This document shows positions 48,304-56,572 of a stretch of 64,000 nt of DNA, in pieces. Numbering within the stretch: the stretch's first letter is position 1; every line of letters starts with the position of its first letter. The stretch is from DASUPK01 sp963819715 (GTDB taxonomy: Bacteria; Actinomycetota; Thermoleophilia; Solirubrobacterales; 70-9). The translations under genes and the position numbers were made by a program. Where the stretch lies: contig CAWFXE010000002.1 in NCBI GenBank assembly GCA_963819715.1, positions 558,001 to 622,000 of the forward strand, given 5' to 3'. The notes beneath the pieces were generated by a model that ran no database searches, was not told the origin of the DNA, and worked only from the letters and a program-made list of their open reading frames with translations.

Positions 48304-49977
48304 ACGGCCAAGCCTCCGAACATCCTCCTTCTGATCACCGATCAGCAGCGGTATCCGCGACATTGGCCGGACATCCCGGGCTGGCTGCGCGACCTGACGC
48401 CCAACCAGCACGAGCTCGAGCAGAACAGCCTCACCTTCCACCGCGCCTTCACCAACACCTCGATGTGCTCGCCGAGCCGGGCGACCCTCCTCACCGGCCG
48501 CTATCCGGCCCAGCACGGCGTCACGCTCACCCACACCCAGGCGGACCTGCGGCCTGATCTCGGCAACTCGCCGGCGGTGGTGCGCGAGCTCGCTGGGATG
48601 ATGACCGGCCCCAACGCCCCGCGAAGGCGGGCCCTTCGGAACTTCGGCCGCGGTCTGGTCCAGGCCGGCCCGAAGTCGGGCAACGAGCCCGAGCTCGATC
48701 CCCAGACCCAGAACCTCGCACACATTCTGCGCAGCCGAGGCTATGAGGTCGCCTACAAGGGCAAGTGGCACCTCACCCATCCGTCGGGGGGCGACATGCT
48801 CGGCGGCTGGGCGCAGTCGGACGCCGATCGCCTCCGCGACGACTACGGCTTCGCCGACTGGGAGCCGCCGGACGCCGGCGAGAACGCGAGGGCGGAGCAC
48901 TTCGGGTCGGGCAACGCGGGGCCGCTCGGCCTCGGCTGGGACGAGGTCTACACCCGCCAGGCGGAGAGCTGGCTGGGGCAGGCCGATCTCCCCGAGCCGT
49001 TTTGCCTGGTCGTCTCCCTCGTCAATCCGCACGACGTGCTCGGCTACCCGGCCCAGCACGTCCGCGGCGGCTACCAGGAAAGCGGCTTCATCGACCTGGG
49101 GGTGAAGTTGCCGCCGACGGTCCAGGAATCCCTGCGCGACAAGCCCTCGGTTCACGAGCTGATGAAGATGGGAATGGCGGCCTATCTGGGACCGCTCCGC
49201 AGCGAGGCACAGATGCTCGAGTACGTCAACTTCTACGCCCACCTCCACCGGGTGGTCGACGAGCAGCTCGGCCGGGTGATGACCGCCCTCGGCGACGCAT
49301 CGGATCCCGAATCGCTCCGATCGCGGACGATGGTCTTCCGCTGCGCCGACCACGGCGAGATGGGCCTGTCGCACGGAGGGCTGCGCCAGAAGGCGTTCAA
49401 CGCCTACGAGGAGACGATCAACATCCCGCTGGTCGTCTCCAATCCGGTCCTCTTCCCGAAGCCGGCGCATTCCGACGCCCTGGTCTCGCTGGTCGACGTG
49501 CTGCCAACCATCGCCGGCGTCGCGGGCACCAAGCTCAACGGCCAGGCGAAGGGCCGCGACCTCGCCCCGATCATCGCCGGACGGGCCGCGCCCGAGAACG
49601 AGCGCCTGCGCCGAACCTCCGTGGACCTCGCCCCGATTGCCGCCCACCCGGAGCCCAGCGAGTCGGTCCAGGACGAGATCCACTTCACGTACGACGACCA
49701 TCAGGCGGCGACGGCGCTCCAGGACGTCGCCGGCCAGCCCAACCGCGTCCGCGCAGTGCGGACCGCGGACGCCAAGTTCGCCCTCTACTTCGACCCCGAA
49801 GGCAAGAAGCCGCCCGAGTACGAGATGTACGAACTCTCGCGCGATCCTGACGAGGGCCGGAACCTGGTCGACCGGGACACCGGCGAGGCGCTCAGCCCCG
49901 GAGACATGGCGCTGCGCTCGGAGCTCGGCCAGCGTCTGGACCGCCTGATGGCAAGCAACGGCACCGCACCCGGCTGA
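48304..49977 (+). CDS. sulfatase (arylsulfatase/choline-sulfatase type), non-canonical start
   Basis: About 557 residues. After PPNILLLITDQQRYPRHW comes the formylglycine motif SMCSPSRATLLTGRYPAQHG, whose Cys must be converted by a formylglycine-generating enzyme. Further: YEVAYKGKWHLTHPSGGD and VFRCADHGEMGLSHGGLRQK (metal/substrate His). It hydrolyses sulfate esters. There is no signal peptide, so it is probably cytoplasmic. No ATG, GTG or TTG precedes the domain; the frame begins right after the upstream stop and the best candidate is ACG 48304, one base from ATG. A sequencing error or an unusual start is possible. Confidence 0.88.
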   Translation, partial: TAKPPNILLLITDQQRYPRHWPDIPGWLRDLTPNQHELEQNSLTFHRAFTNTSMCSPSRATLLTGRYPAQHGVTLTHTQADLRPDLGNSPAVVRELAGMMTGPNAPRRRALRNFGRGLVQAGPKSGNEPELDPQTQNLAHILRSRGYEVAYKGKWHLTHPSGGDMLGGWAQSDADRLRDDYGFADWEPPDAGENARAEHFGSGNAGPLGLGWDEVYTRQAESWLGQADLPEPFCLVVSLVNPHDVLGYPAQHVRGGYQESGFIDLGVKLPPTVQESLRDKPSVHELMKMGMAAYLGPLRSEAQMLEYVNFYAHLHRVVDEQLGRVMTALGDASDPESLRSRTMVFRCADHGEMGLSHGGLRQKAFNAYEETINIPLVVSNPVLFPKPAHSDALVSLVDVLPTIAGVAGTKLNGQAKGRDLAPIIAGRAAPENERLRRTSVDLAPIAAHPEPSESVQDEIHFTYDDHQAATALQDVAGQPNRVRAVRTADAKFALYFDPEGKKPPEYEMYELSRDPDEGRNLVDRDTGEALSPGDMALRSELGQRLDRLMASNGTAPG

Positions 49978-50000
49978 CCGGCCCCGTACGATCCCGCGCC

Positions 50001-50492
50001 ATGGATCGCAGGGTGACTGGGCTTCTGGCCGCCGGCGGGATCCTCGCCGTCGTCGTCATCGTGATCGTCGTCTCGCGCGGCGGGGGCTCCGGCGAGGACA
50101 CCTCAAAGGCCGACATCACCGTCCCCAACGGGCCGACCGTCCAGCTTCCCACCGGCTCTCCCCCGACGCAGCTCGAGGTCAAGGACCTGAAGACCGGGAC
50201 CGGCGCCGAGGCCAAGTCCGGCGATCAGGTCAGCGTCCAGTACATCGGGGTGCTCTACGACAACGGCAGCAAGTTCGACTCCTCCTACGACCACGGCCAG
50301 CCGTTCTCGTTCAAGCTCGGCGGCGGCCAGGTCATCCAGGGATGGGATCAGGGAGTCGCCGGCATGAAGGCGGGCGGTCGGCGTGAGCTGATCATCCCGC
50401 CGGGACTCGCCTACGGCGCTCAGGGCCAGCCGCCGACGATCCCGCCGAACGCGACCCTGGTGTTCGTGATCGACCTGGTCTCGATCGGCTAG
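50001..50492 (+). CDS. membrane-anchored FKBP-type peptidyl-prolyl isomerase
   Basis: A 163-residue protein: one N-terminal TM (LLAAGGILAVVVIVIVVSRG), a short linker and an FKBP domain (GDQVSVQYIGVLYDNGSKFD; VIQGWDQGVAGMKAGGRREL; IPPGLAYGAQGQ; ATLVFVIDLVSIG). Key FK506-pocket residues (Y, F, D, W, Y) are present, so it should be active. It likely assists folding of exported proteins. Its TAG shares CTAG with the convergent kelch gene. Confidence 0.93.
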   Translation: MDRRVTGLLAAGGILAVVVIVIVVSRGGGSGEDTSKADITVPNGPTVQLPTGSPPTQLEVKDLKTGTGAEAKSGDQVSVQYIGVLYDNGSKFDSSYDHGQPFSFKLGGGQVIQGWDQGVAGMKAGGRRELIIPPGLAYGAQGQPPTIPPNATLVFVIDLVSIG

Positions 50493-51493
50493 CGCAGCTC
50501 GATCACGGAATCGAGCGGGGTCCCGGATGCACCGATGCCCCCGAGCAGGTAGCCCCGCCCCCCGACAGTCCCGGCAGCGCCGTCGAAGACGGGCTGCGGA
50601 AGGCGGCCGGCCGGGACGACGGCGTTCCTGGCGGGGTCGAAGCGGAGGATCCGGTCGCTCGCGCTGCCGTTGATCCGCCCACCGAGCAGATAGATCGTGC
50701 CGTCGAGGCTCATCGCCGAAGCGTGCGAGAGGGCATTCGGAAGGTGGCCGGCGACGACCGCCCGCTCCGTCGCGAGGTCGTACTCCTGAATCTCGCTGGT
50801 CTCGCTCCCGTCTCCAAGCTCGCCGCCGAAGAGGTAGATCTTGTCGCCCACCGTCGCCGCCGCGCCGTAGCGAACCGGGGTCGGTAGGCGCGCGACCCTG
50901 GTGAATGACCTGCCGTTCGTCGTCTGCAGCACCGATGCAGACGGCTGCTGGCCGTCGTAGCCGCCGAGCGCATACGCCGCCCCGCCTAGGCGAACCGCCG
51001 AAATGTCGGACGCTGCATCGGGAAGGTGGCCGACGACCCGCGCGGTGCCGCCGGGCGTCAGCGCCTGAGCGATGTCGAGGGTGGAGGTGTTCCCCCCGCC
51101 GAAGACCAGGGTTCCGCCGGCCAGGGTGACGGCGGCCGCATCATGGAGCGGCTGGGCAAGCGACCCGTCGGGCGTGGCGCGTCCCGACCCCGGCTCGAGC
51201 CGATAGACGCGATCGGACGAGCCACCGCTGTCCTCGCCGCCGATCACGAGCAGGCCCCCCGAGACCGGGGCGACCGTCTCGCCGTGAATCGCGACCGGCA
51301 GCCGACTGCGGCTCGGTGTGGCCGTCAACCGGGCTGGCCCATGGGGCATGGGGCGCGCGCCCCCCGACTGACCGCTCCCGATCTGGCCGCCGCCGGAGCC
51401 CGAGACCAAGCTCAGGCCGACCACGAGCAGCGCCGCGATCGAACACAGCAGGATCCCCAGCCGGACCAGGCCTCGGCGGCGCTCGGAGCTCAT
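50489..51493 (-). CDS. kelch-repeat beta-propeller protein, membrane anchored
   Basis: A 334-residue protein: TM/signal (RLGILLCSIAALLVVGLSLV) then about six kelch blades: PVSGGLLVIGGEDSGGSSDR, VTLAGGTLVFGGGNTSTLD, LGGAAYALGGYDGQQPSASV, VGDKIYLFGGELGDGSETSE and LDGTIYLLGGRINGSASDRI. The repeats should form a propeller outside the cell with a binding face. Ligand unknown. It faces, and is divergent from, a second propeller protein at 51602. Confidence 0.88.
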   Translation of the reverse strand: MSSERRRGLVRLGILLCSIAALLVVGLSLVSGSGGGQIGSGQSGGARPMPHGPARLTATPSRSRLPVAIHGETVAPVSGGLLVIGGEDSGGSSDRVYRLEPGSGRATPDGSLAQPLHDAAAVTLAGGTLVFGGGNTSTLDIAQALTPGGTARVVGHLPDAASDISAVRLGGAAYALGGYDGQQPSASVLQTTNGRSFTRVARLPTPVRYGAAATVGDKIYLFGGELGDGSETSEIQEYDLATERAVVAGHLPNALSHASAMSLDGTIYLLGGRINGSASDRILRFDPARNAVVPAGRLPQPVFDGAAGTVGGRGYLLGGIGASGTPLDSVIELR

Positions 51494-51601
51494 CGCCGCT
51501 GACCGTGATCGCGGCAGGTGAAGCCTTCCTAAGACGTTGATGAGCGTTCTCTACTCCGCCTCTTAGGCGCCCTTCACCCGGCTCGGCGAGCCTTTCTCTC
51601 G

Positions 51602-52780
51602 ATGAGCCGGGCGAGGCGACGGGGTCTGATCCGCCTCGCGGCGCTGATGGGCTCCATCGGCGCCGTGCTGATCTGGTTCTTCGCCGCCGGTGGCTCAGGA
51701 GGCGGAGGCGCCGGCCGAACGGGCGTGAGCGCCGGAGGGAAGAAATCTGAAACGGCTGGACGGCTGCGCGTCCCCCCGTCGCTCGATCCCCACGACGTCT
51801 ACGCCGCCGACCGTCCCGGGATGCTCTCCCCGGCCGTGCGCGGGTTTCCCTCCCGCGTCTACGTACCGAACAGCGAGAGCGACACCGTGAGCGTGATCGA
51901 CCCTCGGACCTACAAGGTCATCGATCAGTTCCCGGTGGGCACCCTGCCACAGCACGTCGTCCCGTCCTACGATCTGAAGACGCTCTGGGTCAACAACGAC
52001 GAGAGCAACTCCCTGACTCCGATCAATCCGGCCACCGGCCGGCCCGGGCGGCCGGTCCCGGTGACGGATCCGTACAACCTCTACTTCACCCCCGACGGGC
52101 GCTTCGCGATCGTGGTCGAGGAGCGGATGCAGACGCTCGACTTCCGCAACCCGCACACGATGCGCAGCGAGCACACGTTGTCCGTGCCCTGCTCCGGCGT
52201 CAACCACATGGACTTCACGGCGGACGGGCGCTACCTCGTGGCGAGCTGCGAGTTCGGGAAGTCCCTGATCAGGGTCGACCTCGCCCGCAGGCGCGTGGTC
52301 GGCCGGCTTACCCTGGGCACGGGGGCCTCGCCCCAGGACGTGAAGCTCTCACCGGACGGCCGGCTCTTCTACGTAGCGGACCAGTACTCCGGAGGAGTCT
52401 GGCTGATCGATGCCGAGACGCTCAAGAAGAAGGGCTTCATCCCCACCGCCGCGGGAGCCCATGGCCTCTACGTGAGCCGGGACTCGAAGTACCTCTACGT
52501 CTCCGACAGAACGGCCGGCGAGGTATCGGTCATCTCATTTGCCACCCGCAAGGTCATCCACACCTGGCACATCCCCGGCGGCAGCCCGGACATGGGCGGG
52601 GTCTCCGCGGATGGGCACGTCCTCTGGCTCTCGGGCCGCTACGGCGGCGAGGTCTACGCGATCAGCACCCGGAACGGGCACCTGCTCGCCCGGGTTCCGG
52701 TGGGCAGCGGGCCACACGGCCTCTGCGTATACCCGCAGCCCGGTCGCTACTCGGTGGGCCACACCGGGGTCTTCAGGTAG
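51602..52780 (+). CDS. YVTN-type beta-propeller protein, membrane anchored
   Basis: A 392-residue protein: RR-containing N-terminus and one TM (LAALMGSIGAVLIWFFAAGG), then YVTN repeats: RVYVPNSESDTVSVIDPRTY, TLWVNNDESNSLTPINPATG, YLVASCEFGKSLIRVDLARR, FYVADQYSGGVWLIDAETLK and YLYVSDRTAGEVSVISFATR. This is a cytochrome-d1-like seven-bladed propeller without haem motifs. It is divergent from the kelch gene, which has a similar N-terminus (RRGLxRLxxLxxSIxAxL), so the two may be functional partners. Confidence 0.88.
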   Translation: MSRARRRGLIRLAALMGSIGAVLIWFFAAGGSGGGGAGRTGVSAGGKKSETAGRLRVPPSLDPHDVYAADRPGMLSPAVRGFPSRVYVPNSESDTVSVIDPRTYKVIDQFPVGTLPQHVVPSYDLKTLWVNNDESNSLTPINPATGRPGRPVPVTDPYNLYFTPDGRFAIVVEERMQTLDFRNPHTMRSEHTLSVPCSGVNHMDFTADGRYLVASCEFGKSLIRVDLARRRVVGRLTLGTGASPQDVKLSPDGRLFYVADQYSGGVWLIDAETLKKKGFIPTAAGAHGLYVSRDSKYLYVSDRTAGEVSVISFATRKVIHTWHIPGGSPDMGGVSADGHVLWLSGRYGGEVYAISTRNGHLLARVPVGSGPHGLCVYPQPGRYSVGHTGVFR

Positions 52781-52784
52781 ACGA

Positions 52785-52808
52785 AGGGCCGGCGCTCAGG
52801 CCGGCCCT
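52785..52808. terminator. hairpin terminator after YVTN gene
   Basis: AGGGCCGGC (52785-52793) and GCCGGCCCT (52800-52808) form a perfect 9-bp stem with a 6-nt loop, 4 nt after the stop codon and between convergent genes. No U-run follows. Confidence 0.75.
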
Positions 52809-52875
52809 CCGCGGTTCCCTGCAACTTGGGAGGAAACGGGTTGCTCCTCGGCTGCGCCTCAGAGCACCCTCGCAT

Positions 52876-53466
52876 CTACGGCGTCGGAGGGGTCGCCCCC
52901 AGCGCCTTCGCCTTCCTGGAGACGCACTTGCCGAACGCGTTCTTGCGGTTGTGATTCGTGCCGTAGAAGTCGGTGAACGACTTCCCGCCGTGGTCCGCCG
53001 CGAAGTTCGCATCGCTGCGCTCCACGCGGCACTGCTGGGCCGCGTTCTGCAGGTTCTGCTCCTGCTGATCCGCGGTCGACCGGACCTTCGAGCTCACGCA
53101 CTTGCCGAACGAGTTCTTCTGGTTGGCGTTCGTCCCGTAAACCTGGTCGAACGTCATGCCGCTGTGGGCGGTCCCGAAGTTCGGGTCAGCCTGCTCCGCC
53201 TTGCACTGCTGGGCGGCGTTGTTGACCACGGTCCGCGCGGACTTCCCATGAGCGCGCTGGCAATTGCGCATCGCATGCTGGAACTTGGGCGCGTTGTCTC
53301 CATAGAGGGCCTTGAAGGCCTTCACGCCCATGGCGTGCAGCTCGTTCGTGCATTGCTGAGCCGCGACCTGATTGGGGTTGGGCGCCGGGCTGTCCGCCAG
53401 CGCCGCGCCGGTGCCAATCGCCGCGACGCCGATGCAACAGAGCACGACGCTGCCGATCCGCTTCAT
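52876..53466 (-). CDS. secreted repeat protein with conserved cysteines
   Basis: About 196 residues from ATG 53466, chosen for its GAGGAGGT site 10 nt upstream and a standard signal peptide (IGSVVLCCIGVAAIGTGAAL). Three ~50-residue repeats follow: AAQQCTNELHAMGVKAFKAL, NAAQQCKAEQADPNFGTAHS with VYGTNANQKNSFGKCVSSK, and NAAQQCRVERSDANFAADHG with FYGTNHNRKNAFGKCVSRK. Each has the pattern AAQQC...FGKCV, two Cys likely disulfide bonded. The family is recognised only by this repeat. No function known. Confidence 0.78.
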   Translation of the reverse strand: MKRIGSVVLCCIGVAAIGTGAALADSPAPNPNQVAAQQCTNELHAMGVKAFKALYGDNAPKFQHAMRNCQRAHGKSARTVVNNAAQQCKAEQADPNFGTAHSGMTFDQVYGTNANQKNSFGKCVSSKVRSTADQQEQNLQNAAQQCRVERSDANFAADHGGKSFTDFYGTNHNRKNAFGKCVSRKAKALGATPPTP

Positions 53467-53586
53467 ATTTCGAACGACCTCCTCATTGCCTGTAAGCCTG
53501 CGAACCCCGTATGAGGTCCTCATAGGGGTCAGCGCCACAGAGGCCGGTTGAGTTACTTCCTGGACGGACGACCGGCGCGCGGACGG

Positions 53587-54186
53587 CTAGATCAGGGAGA
53601 CCTTGCCGGTCTCGATGTCGTAGACGCCGGCGACCACGGCGATCCTCCCCTCCTCGATCGCGGGCTTGACGATCGGGCCGCGCGAGGCGAGGTCGTCGGC
53701 CTGCGCCTTGGCGTTCACCGAGATGCAGTGCGGGACCGTTCGGTCGGAGGGGTCGATCCCTTCGATGGGGGGCACGATCCGGTTGACGACCTCGCCGATG
53801 GCTCCGTACTCGTCAGGGGGGTAGCTCTCGGCCCCACCAGCCACCTCGATCGCCGCCTTCACCGCCCCGCAATCGCTGTGGCCGAGCACCATCACCAGCT
53901 TCACGCCGAGGACCTTGATGGCGAACTCGGTGCTCCCGAGCGTGCCGGAGTCGATGCTGTTGCCCGCGACCTTGGAGGAGAAGATGTTGCCCCGCTCCAC
54001 GTCGAAGATCAGTGTCGGCGAGACGCGGGAGTCCGCGCAGCTGATGATCGCCGCGAACGGCGCCTGCATGCTCGCCCGGTCCTCGGCCGGGGAGTAGTCC
54101 CGCAGCTCGAGCTTTCCATCCTGATACCGGCGGTTGCCGTCGAGGAGCACCGCGAGGGCCTCATCCGGGTTCGTCGGCGGCGCCAC
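53587..54186 (-). CDS. beta-class carbonic anhydrase
   Basis: A 199-residue protein with all ligands: CADSR near residue 50 (IISCADSRVSPTLIFDVERG) and HSDCGA (VMVLGHSDCGAVKAAIEVAG), giving Cys, Asp, His, Cys for zinc. Also NIFSSKVAGN and IGEVVNRIVPP. It interconverts CO2 and bicarbonate in the cytoplasm. It lies alone, divergent from the ECF sigma operon 48 nt away. Confidence 0.95.
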   Translation of the reverse strand: MAPPTNPDEALAVLLDGNRRYQDGKLELRDYSPAEDRASMQAPFAAIISCADSRVSPTLIFDVERGNIFSSKVAGNSIDSGTLGSTEFAIKVLGVKLVMVLGHSDCGAVKAAIEVAGGAESYPPDEYGAIGEVVNRIVPPIEGIDPSDRTVPHCISVNAKAQADDLASRGPIVKPAIEEGRIAVVAGVYDIETGKVSLI

Positions 54187-54233
54187 GATGCGAGTATCCC
54201 ATTCGTGCTCCGCGTAACTCCTGGCCGCGCCCG

Positions 54234-54875
54234 ATGACTGAACCTCATGATCACGACATCGTTCAACGGCTTCGCGAGGGCGATGAGTCCGCCTTCGCCG
54301 AGCTGATTGACGCCTACGGAGCCACGATGCTCCGGGTCGCCCAGATGTTCGTCCGCGACCGCGCGACCGCGGAAGAGGTCGTGCAGGAGACGTGGCTGGC
54401 GGTCCTCAACGGCATCGACCGCTTCGAGGAGCGATCGAGCCTGAAGACCTGGCTCTTCCGGATTCTCACCAACCGCGCCAAGACCAGGGGACAGCGCGAC
54501 GGGCGCATGGTGCCGTTCTCGTCGCTCGCCGGCGCCGGGGAGGGCGACGAGCCGTCCGTCGACCCCGACCGCTTCCTGGGTCCCGACTCGCCGCATCCCG
54601 GCGCCTGGGCCGCGCCGCCGCGAGCCTGGCCGCAGGAGAAGGTGCTCGAGCACGAGACGCTCGACGTGATCCACATGGCGATCGACGAGCTGCCCGAGGC
54701 GCAGCGCGAGGTGATCCGCCTGCGCGACGTCGAGGGCTGGAGCCCGATGGAGGTCGCGGATGCTCTCGATATCAGCGACGGCAACCAGCGCGTCCTGCTT
54801 CACCGCGCCCGGTCCAAGGTCCGCGCCGCGCTGGAGCGCTACCTCGACCCCGAGATCGCGGGAGGCACCGGATGA
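54234..54875 (+). CDS. ECF RNA polymerase sigma factor
   Basis: A 213-residue sigma factor: region 2 (FAELIDAYGATMLRVAQMFV; VQETWLAVLNGIDRFEERSS; LKTWLFRILTNRAKTRGQ), a long Pro/Ala-rich linker (residues ~95-135) and region 4 (LPEAQREVIRLRDVEGWSPM; VADALDISDGNQRVLLHRAR). It overlaps its anti-sigma gene by 4 nt (ATGA). The stimulus is unknown. Confidence 0.95.
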   Translation: MTEPHDHDIVQRLREGDESAFAELIDAYGATMLRVAQMFVRDRATAEEVVQETWLAVLNGIDRFEERSSLKTWLFRILTNRAKTRGQRDGRMVPFSSLAGAGEGDEPSVDPDRFLGPDSPHPGAWAAPPRAWPQEKVLEHETLDVIHMAIDELPEAQREVIRLRDVEGWSPMEVADALDISDGNQRVLLHRARSKVRAALERYLDPEIAGGTG

Positions 54876-55135
54876 GCCTCTTCACGCGAGAAATGGCCTG
54901 CCAGGAGCTGGTCGAGCTGGTCACCGCGTATTTCGACGGCAACCTGTCGCGGTCGGACCGTCGCCGGTTTCGCAATCACATCAAGGGCTGTGACCACTGC
55001 ACGGCGTACGTCGAGCAGATGAGTCTGGTCATCGAGGCCTCGGGGAGCCTGACCGAAGAAGACATTGACGCCCGCGCGCGAGAGGAGCTGCTCGCGGCAT
55101 TCCGCGGCTGGAAGGACGAGCGCGCCGCCGGTTAG
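54872..55135 (+). CDS. zinc-finger anti-sigma factor (zf-HC2 type)
   Basis: An 87-residue protein starting at ATG 54872 inside the sigma stop. It has the ZAS pattern: Cys in MACQELVELVTAYFDGNLS and HIKGCDHC (H-x3-C-x2-C), followed by a helical C-terminus without any TM. Soluble anti-sigma of this size typically responds to redox or zinc. It would hold the sigma factor inactive. Its TAG shares TTAG with the convergent gene. Confidence 0.93.
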   Translation: MSLFTREMACQELVELVTAYFDGNLSRSDRRRFRNHIKGCDHCTAYVEQMSLVIEASGSLTEEDIDARAREELLAAFRGWKDERAAG

Positions 55136-56571
55136 CCCGCGTCGTCCCTGAGCATGCCCTCGATGAGGGTCATGTACTGCGTCAGGTGGCGCGTCCCCAG
55201 GTAGTGCTCCAGGACCCTCTCCCGGGCCGCAGCGCCGACTTCGGCGGCCCGCGCCGGGTCGGAGATGAAGCCGTCGACCGCCCGCGCCACCGCCTCAAGG
55301 TCGGTTGGATCGTCGATCAGCACGCCTGAGACACCGTCCTCGATCTGATCCTGGATGCCGCCAACGCGGCTCGCGACCAGCGGCTTCGCCTTCCACATCC
55401 CCTCAGCGACGGTCAGCCCGAAGCCCTCGGCCAGGCTCTTCTGCAGGATCACCGCGGAGCGGCGCTGGATGGCGTTGACCATCGCCGCGTTCTCCTCGAC
55501 GTCGTCCATCGGCAGGGAGGCGAGGTGCACCCGCGCACGCCGCTCGGCCGGCAGCGCGCTCCGCCGTTCGCGGACCTCGGCGAGAACCTCGGCGCCCTCC
55601 GGGTCGTCTGACACCTCGGCCACGGAGGGACCGGCGAGGAGCAGATGCGCGCCATCCGCCTGGCAGTACTCGGCGAAGCAGCGCAGCACGCCCACAGGGT
55701 CCTTGAGACGGTCCCAGCGCGAAACCTGGGTGATCAGCGGCGCGCCTTGGGGGACCGGGCCGTCCTGGTCGAGCTGCGCCGCCCTGCCAACCCTGGCGGT
55801 GCTGCCGTCGAAGTGGTGGAAGAGGGCGCGACTGAAATGGTCCCCGCTCTCGATGCCCGTCAATGCCAGGATCGACTTGACTGCCTCGGGATCGAGGTCC
55901 TGATTCTTGGGAGAGAAGGCGTCGATGGACGGGGGCACGATCCAGACGCGGTCCCTGTCCAGACCATCCCAGATGAAGCGCTCGCGGGAGAAGATGTATG
56001 CATCTGCGTCGGCGACGTCGGGACGAAGGAAATCCCAGGCGCCGCGAGCCAATTCGCCGGGGCTGTCGACGCCGATGTGGCAGCGCCAGACCACGTTCAG
56101 GTCCCTGGTCTTCACGTGAGGCACCAGGCCCGCCGGCTGCGGGTCGTGGATGTAGACGATGTCCCCGGGCTTGACCAGCTGCGCGAGCTCGTCGGCGGCC
56201 TCTATGAGCGCGGTCTCGTAGATCTTGCGCTCCTCCGGGCCAAGCGGGCCGCCGTCGCCCGGTGACTCATGCAGGTGGTTGTGGATGCGCTTGGTGACCT
56301 TGAAGAAGTCGGGGTTGCCGGAGATCGTCATCCAGCGGACGTCGGCGCCCGCGCCCCGCGCGTACGCGAGCAGGGAATGGAGCATCTCCGCGACTCCCCC
56401 GCCGCGCGCCGTCGAGTTGATGTGCCAGATCACCCGGCCGCTGAGCAGCTCGCGCGCAGTGGCGATCGCCTGGTCCACTTCGGCGTAGCGGTCACCCAAC
56501 ACCGCACGGAACCGCTCCGGCGACATCGCGGGAATGGGAACCTCCTCCAGTGCACCCACCCGAGGGACCAT
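55132..56571 (-). CDS. GT4 glycosyltransferase, trehalose synthase (TreT)-like
   Basis: A 479-residue protein of the GT-B family resembling TreT/trehalose phosphorylase. N-terminal INSTARGGGVAEMLHSLLAY and PGDIVYIHDPQPAGLVPHV; donor domain APLITQVSRWDRLKDPVGVL, HLLLAGPSVAEVSDDPEGAE, SLAEGFGLTVAEGMWKAKPL and VASRVGGIQDQIEDGVSG, the E-x7-E signature. TreT joins NDP-glucose to glucose, forming trehalose for osmotic or desiccation tolerance. The specificity is inferred from the overall pattern. Its ATG lies 1 nt from the divergent ZIP start. Confidence 0.82.
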   Translation of the reverse strand: MVPRVGALEEVPIPAMSPERFRAVLGDRYAEVDQAIATARELLSGRVIWHINSTARGGGVAEMLHSLLAYARGAGADVRWMTISGNPDFFKVTKRIHNHLHESPGDGGPLGPEERKIYETALIEAADELAQLVKPGDIVYIHDPQPAGLVPHVKTRDLNVVWRCHIGVDSPGELARGAWDFLRPDVADADAYIFSRERFIWDGLDRDRVWIVPPSIDAFSPKNQDLDPEAVKSILALTGIESGDHFSRALFHHFDGSTARVGRAAQLDQDGPVPQGAPLITQVSRWDRLKDPVGVLRCFAEYCQADGAHLLLAGPSVAEVSDDPEGAEVLAEVRERRSALPAERRARVHLASLPMDDVEENAAMVNAIQRRSAVILQKSLAEGFGLTVAEGMWKAKPLVASRVGGIQDQIEDGVSGVLIDDPTDLEAVARAVDGFISDPARAAEVGAAARERVLEHYLGTRHLTQYMTLIEGMLRDDAG

Positions 56572-56572
56572 A

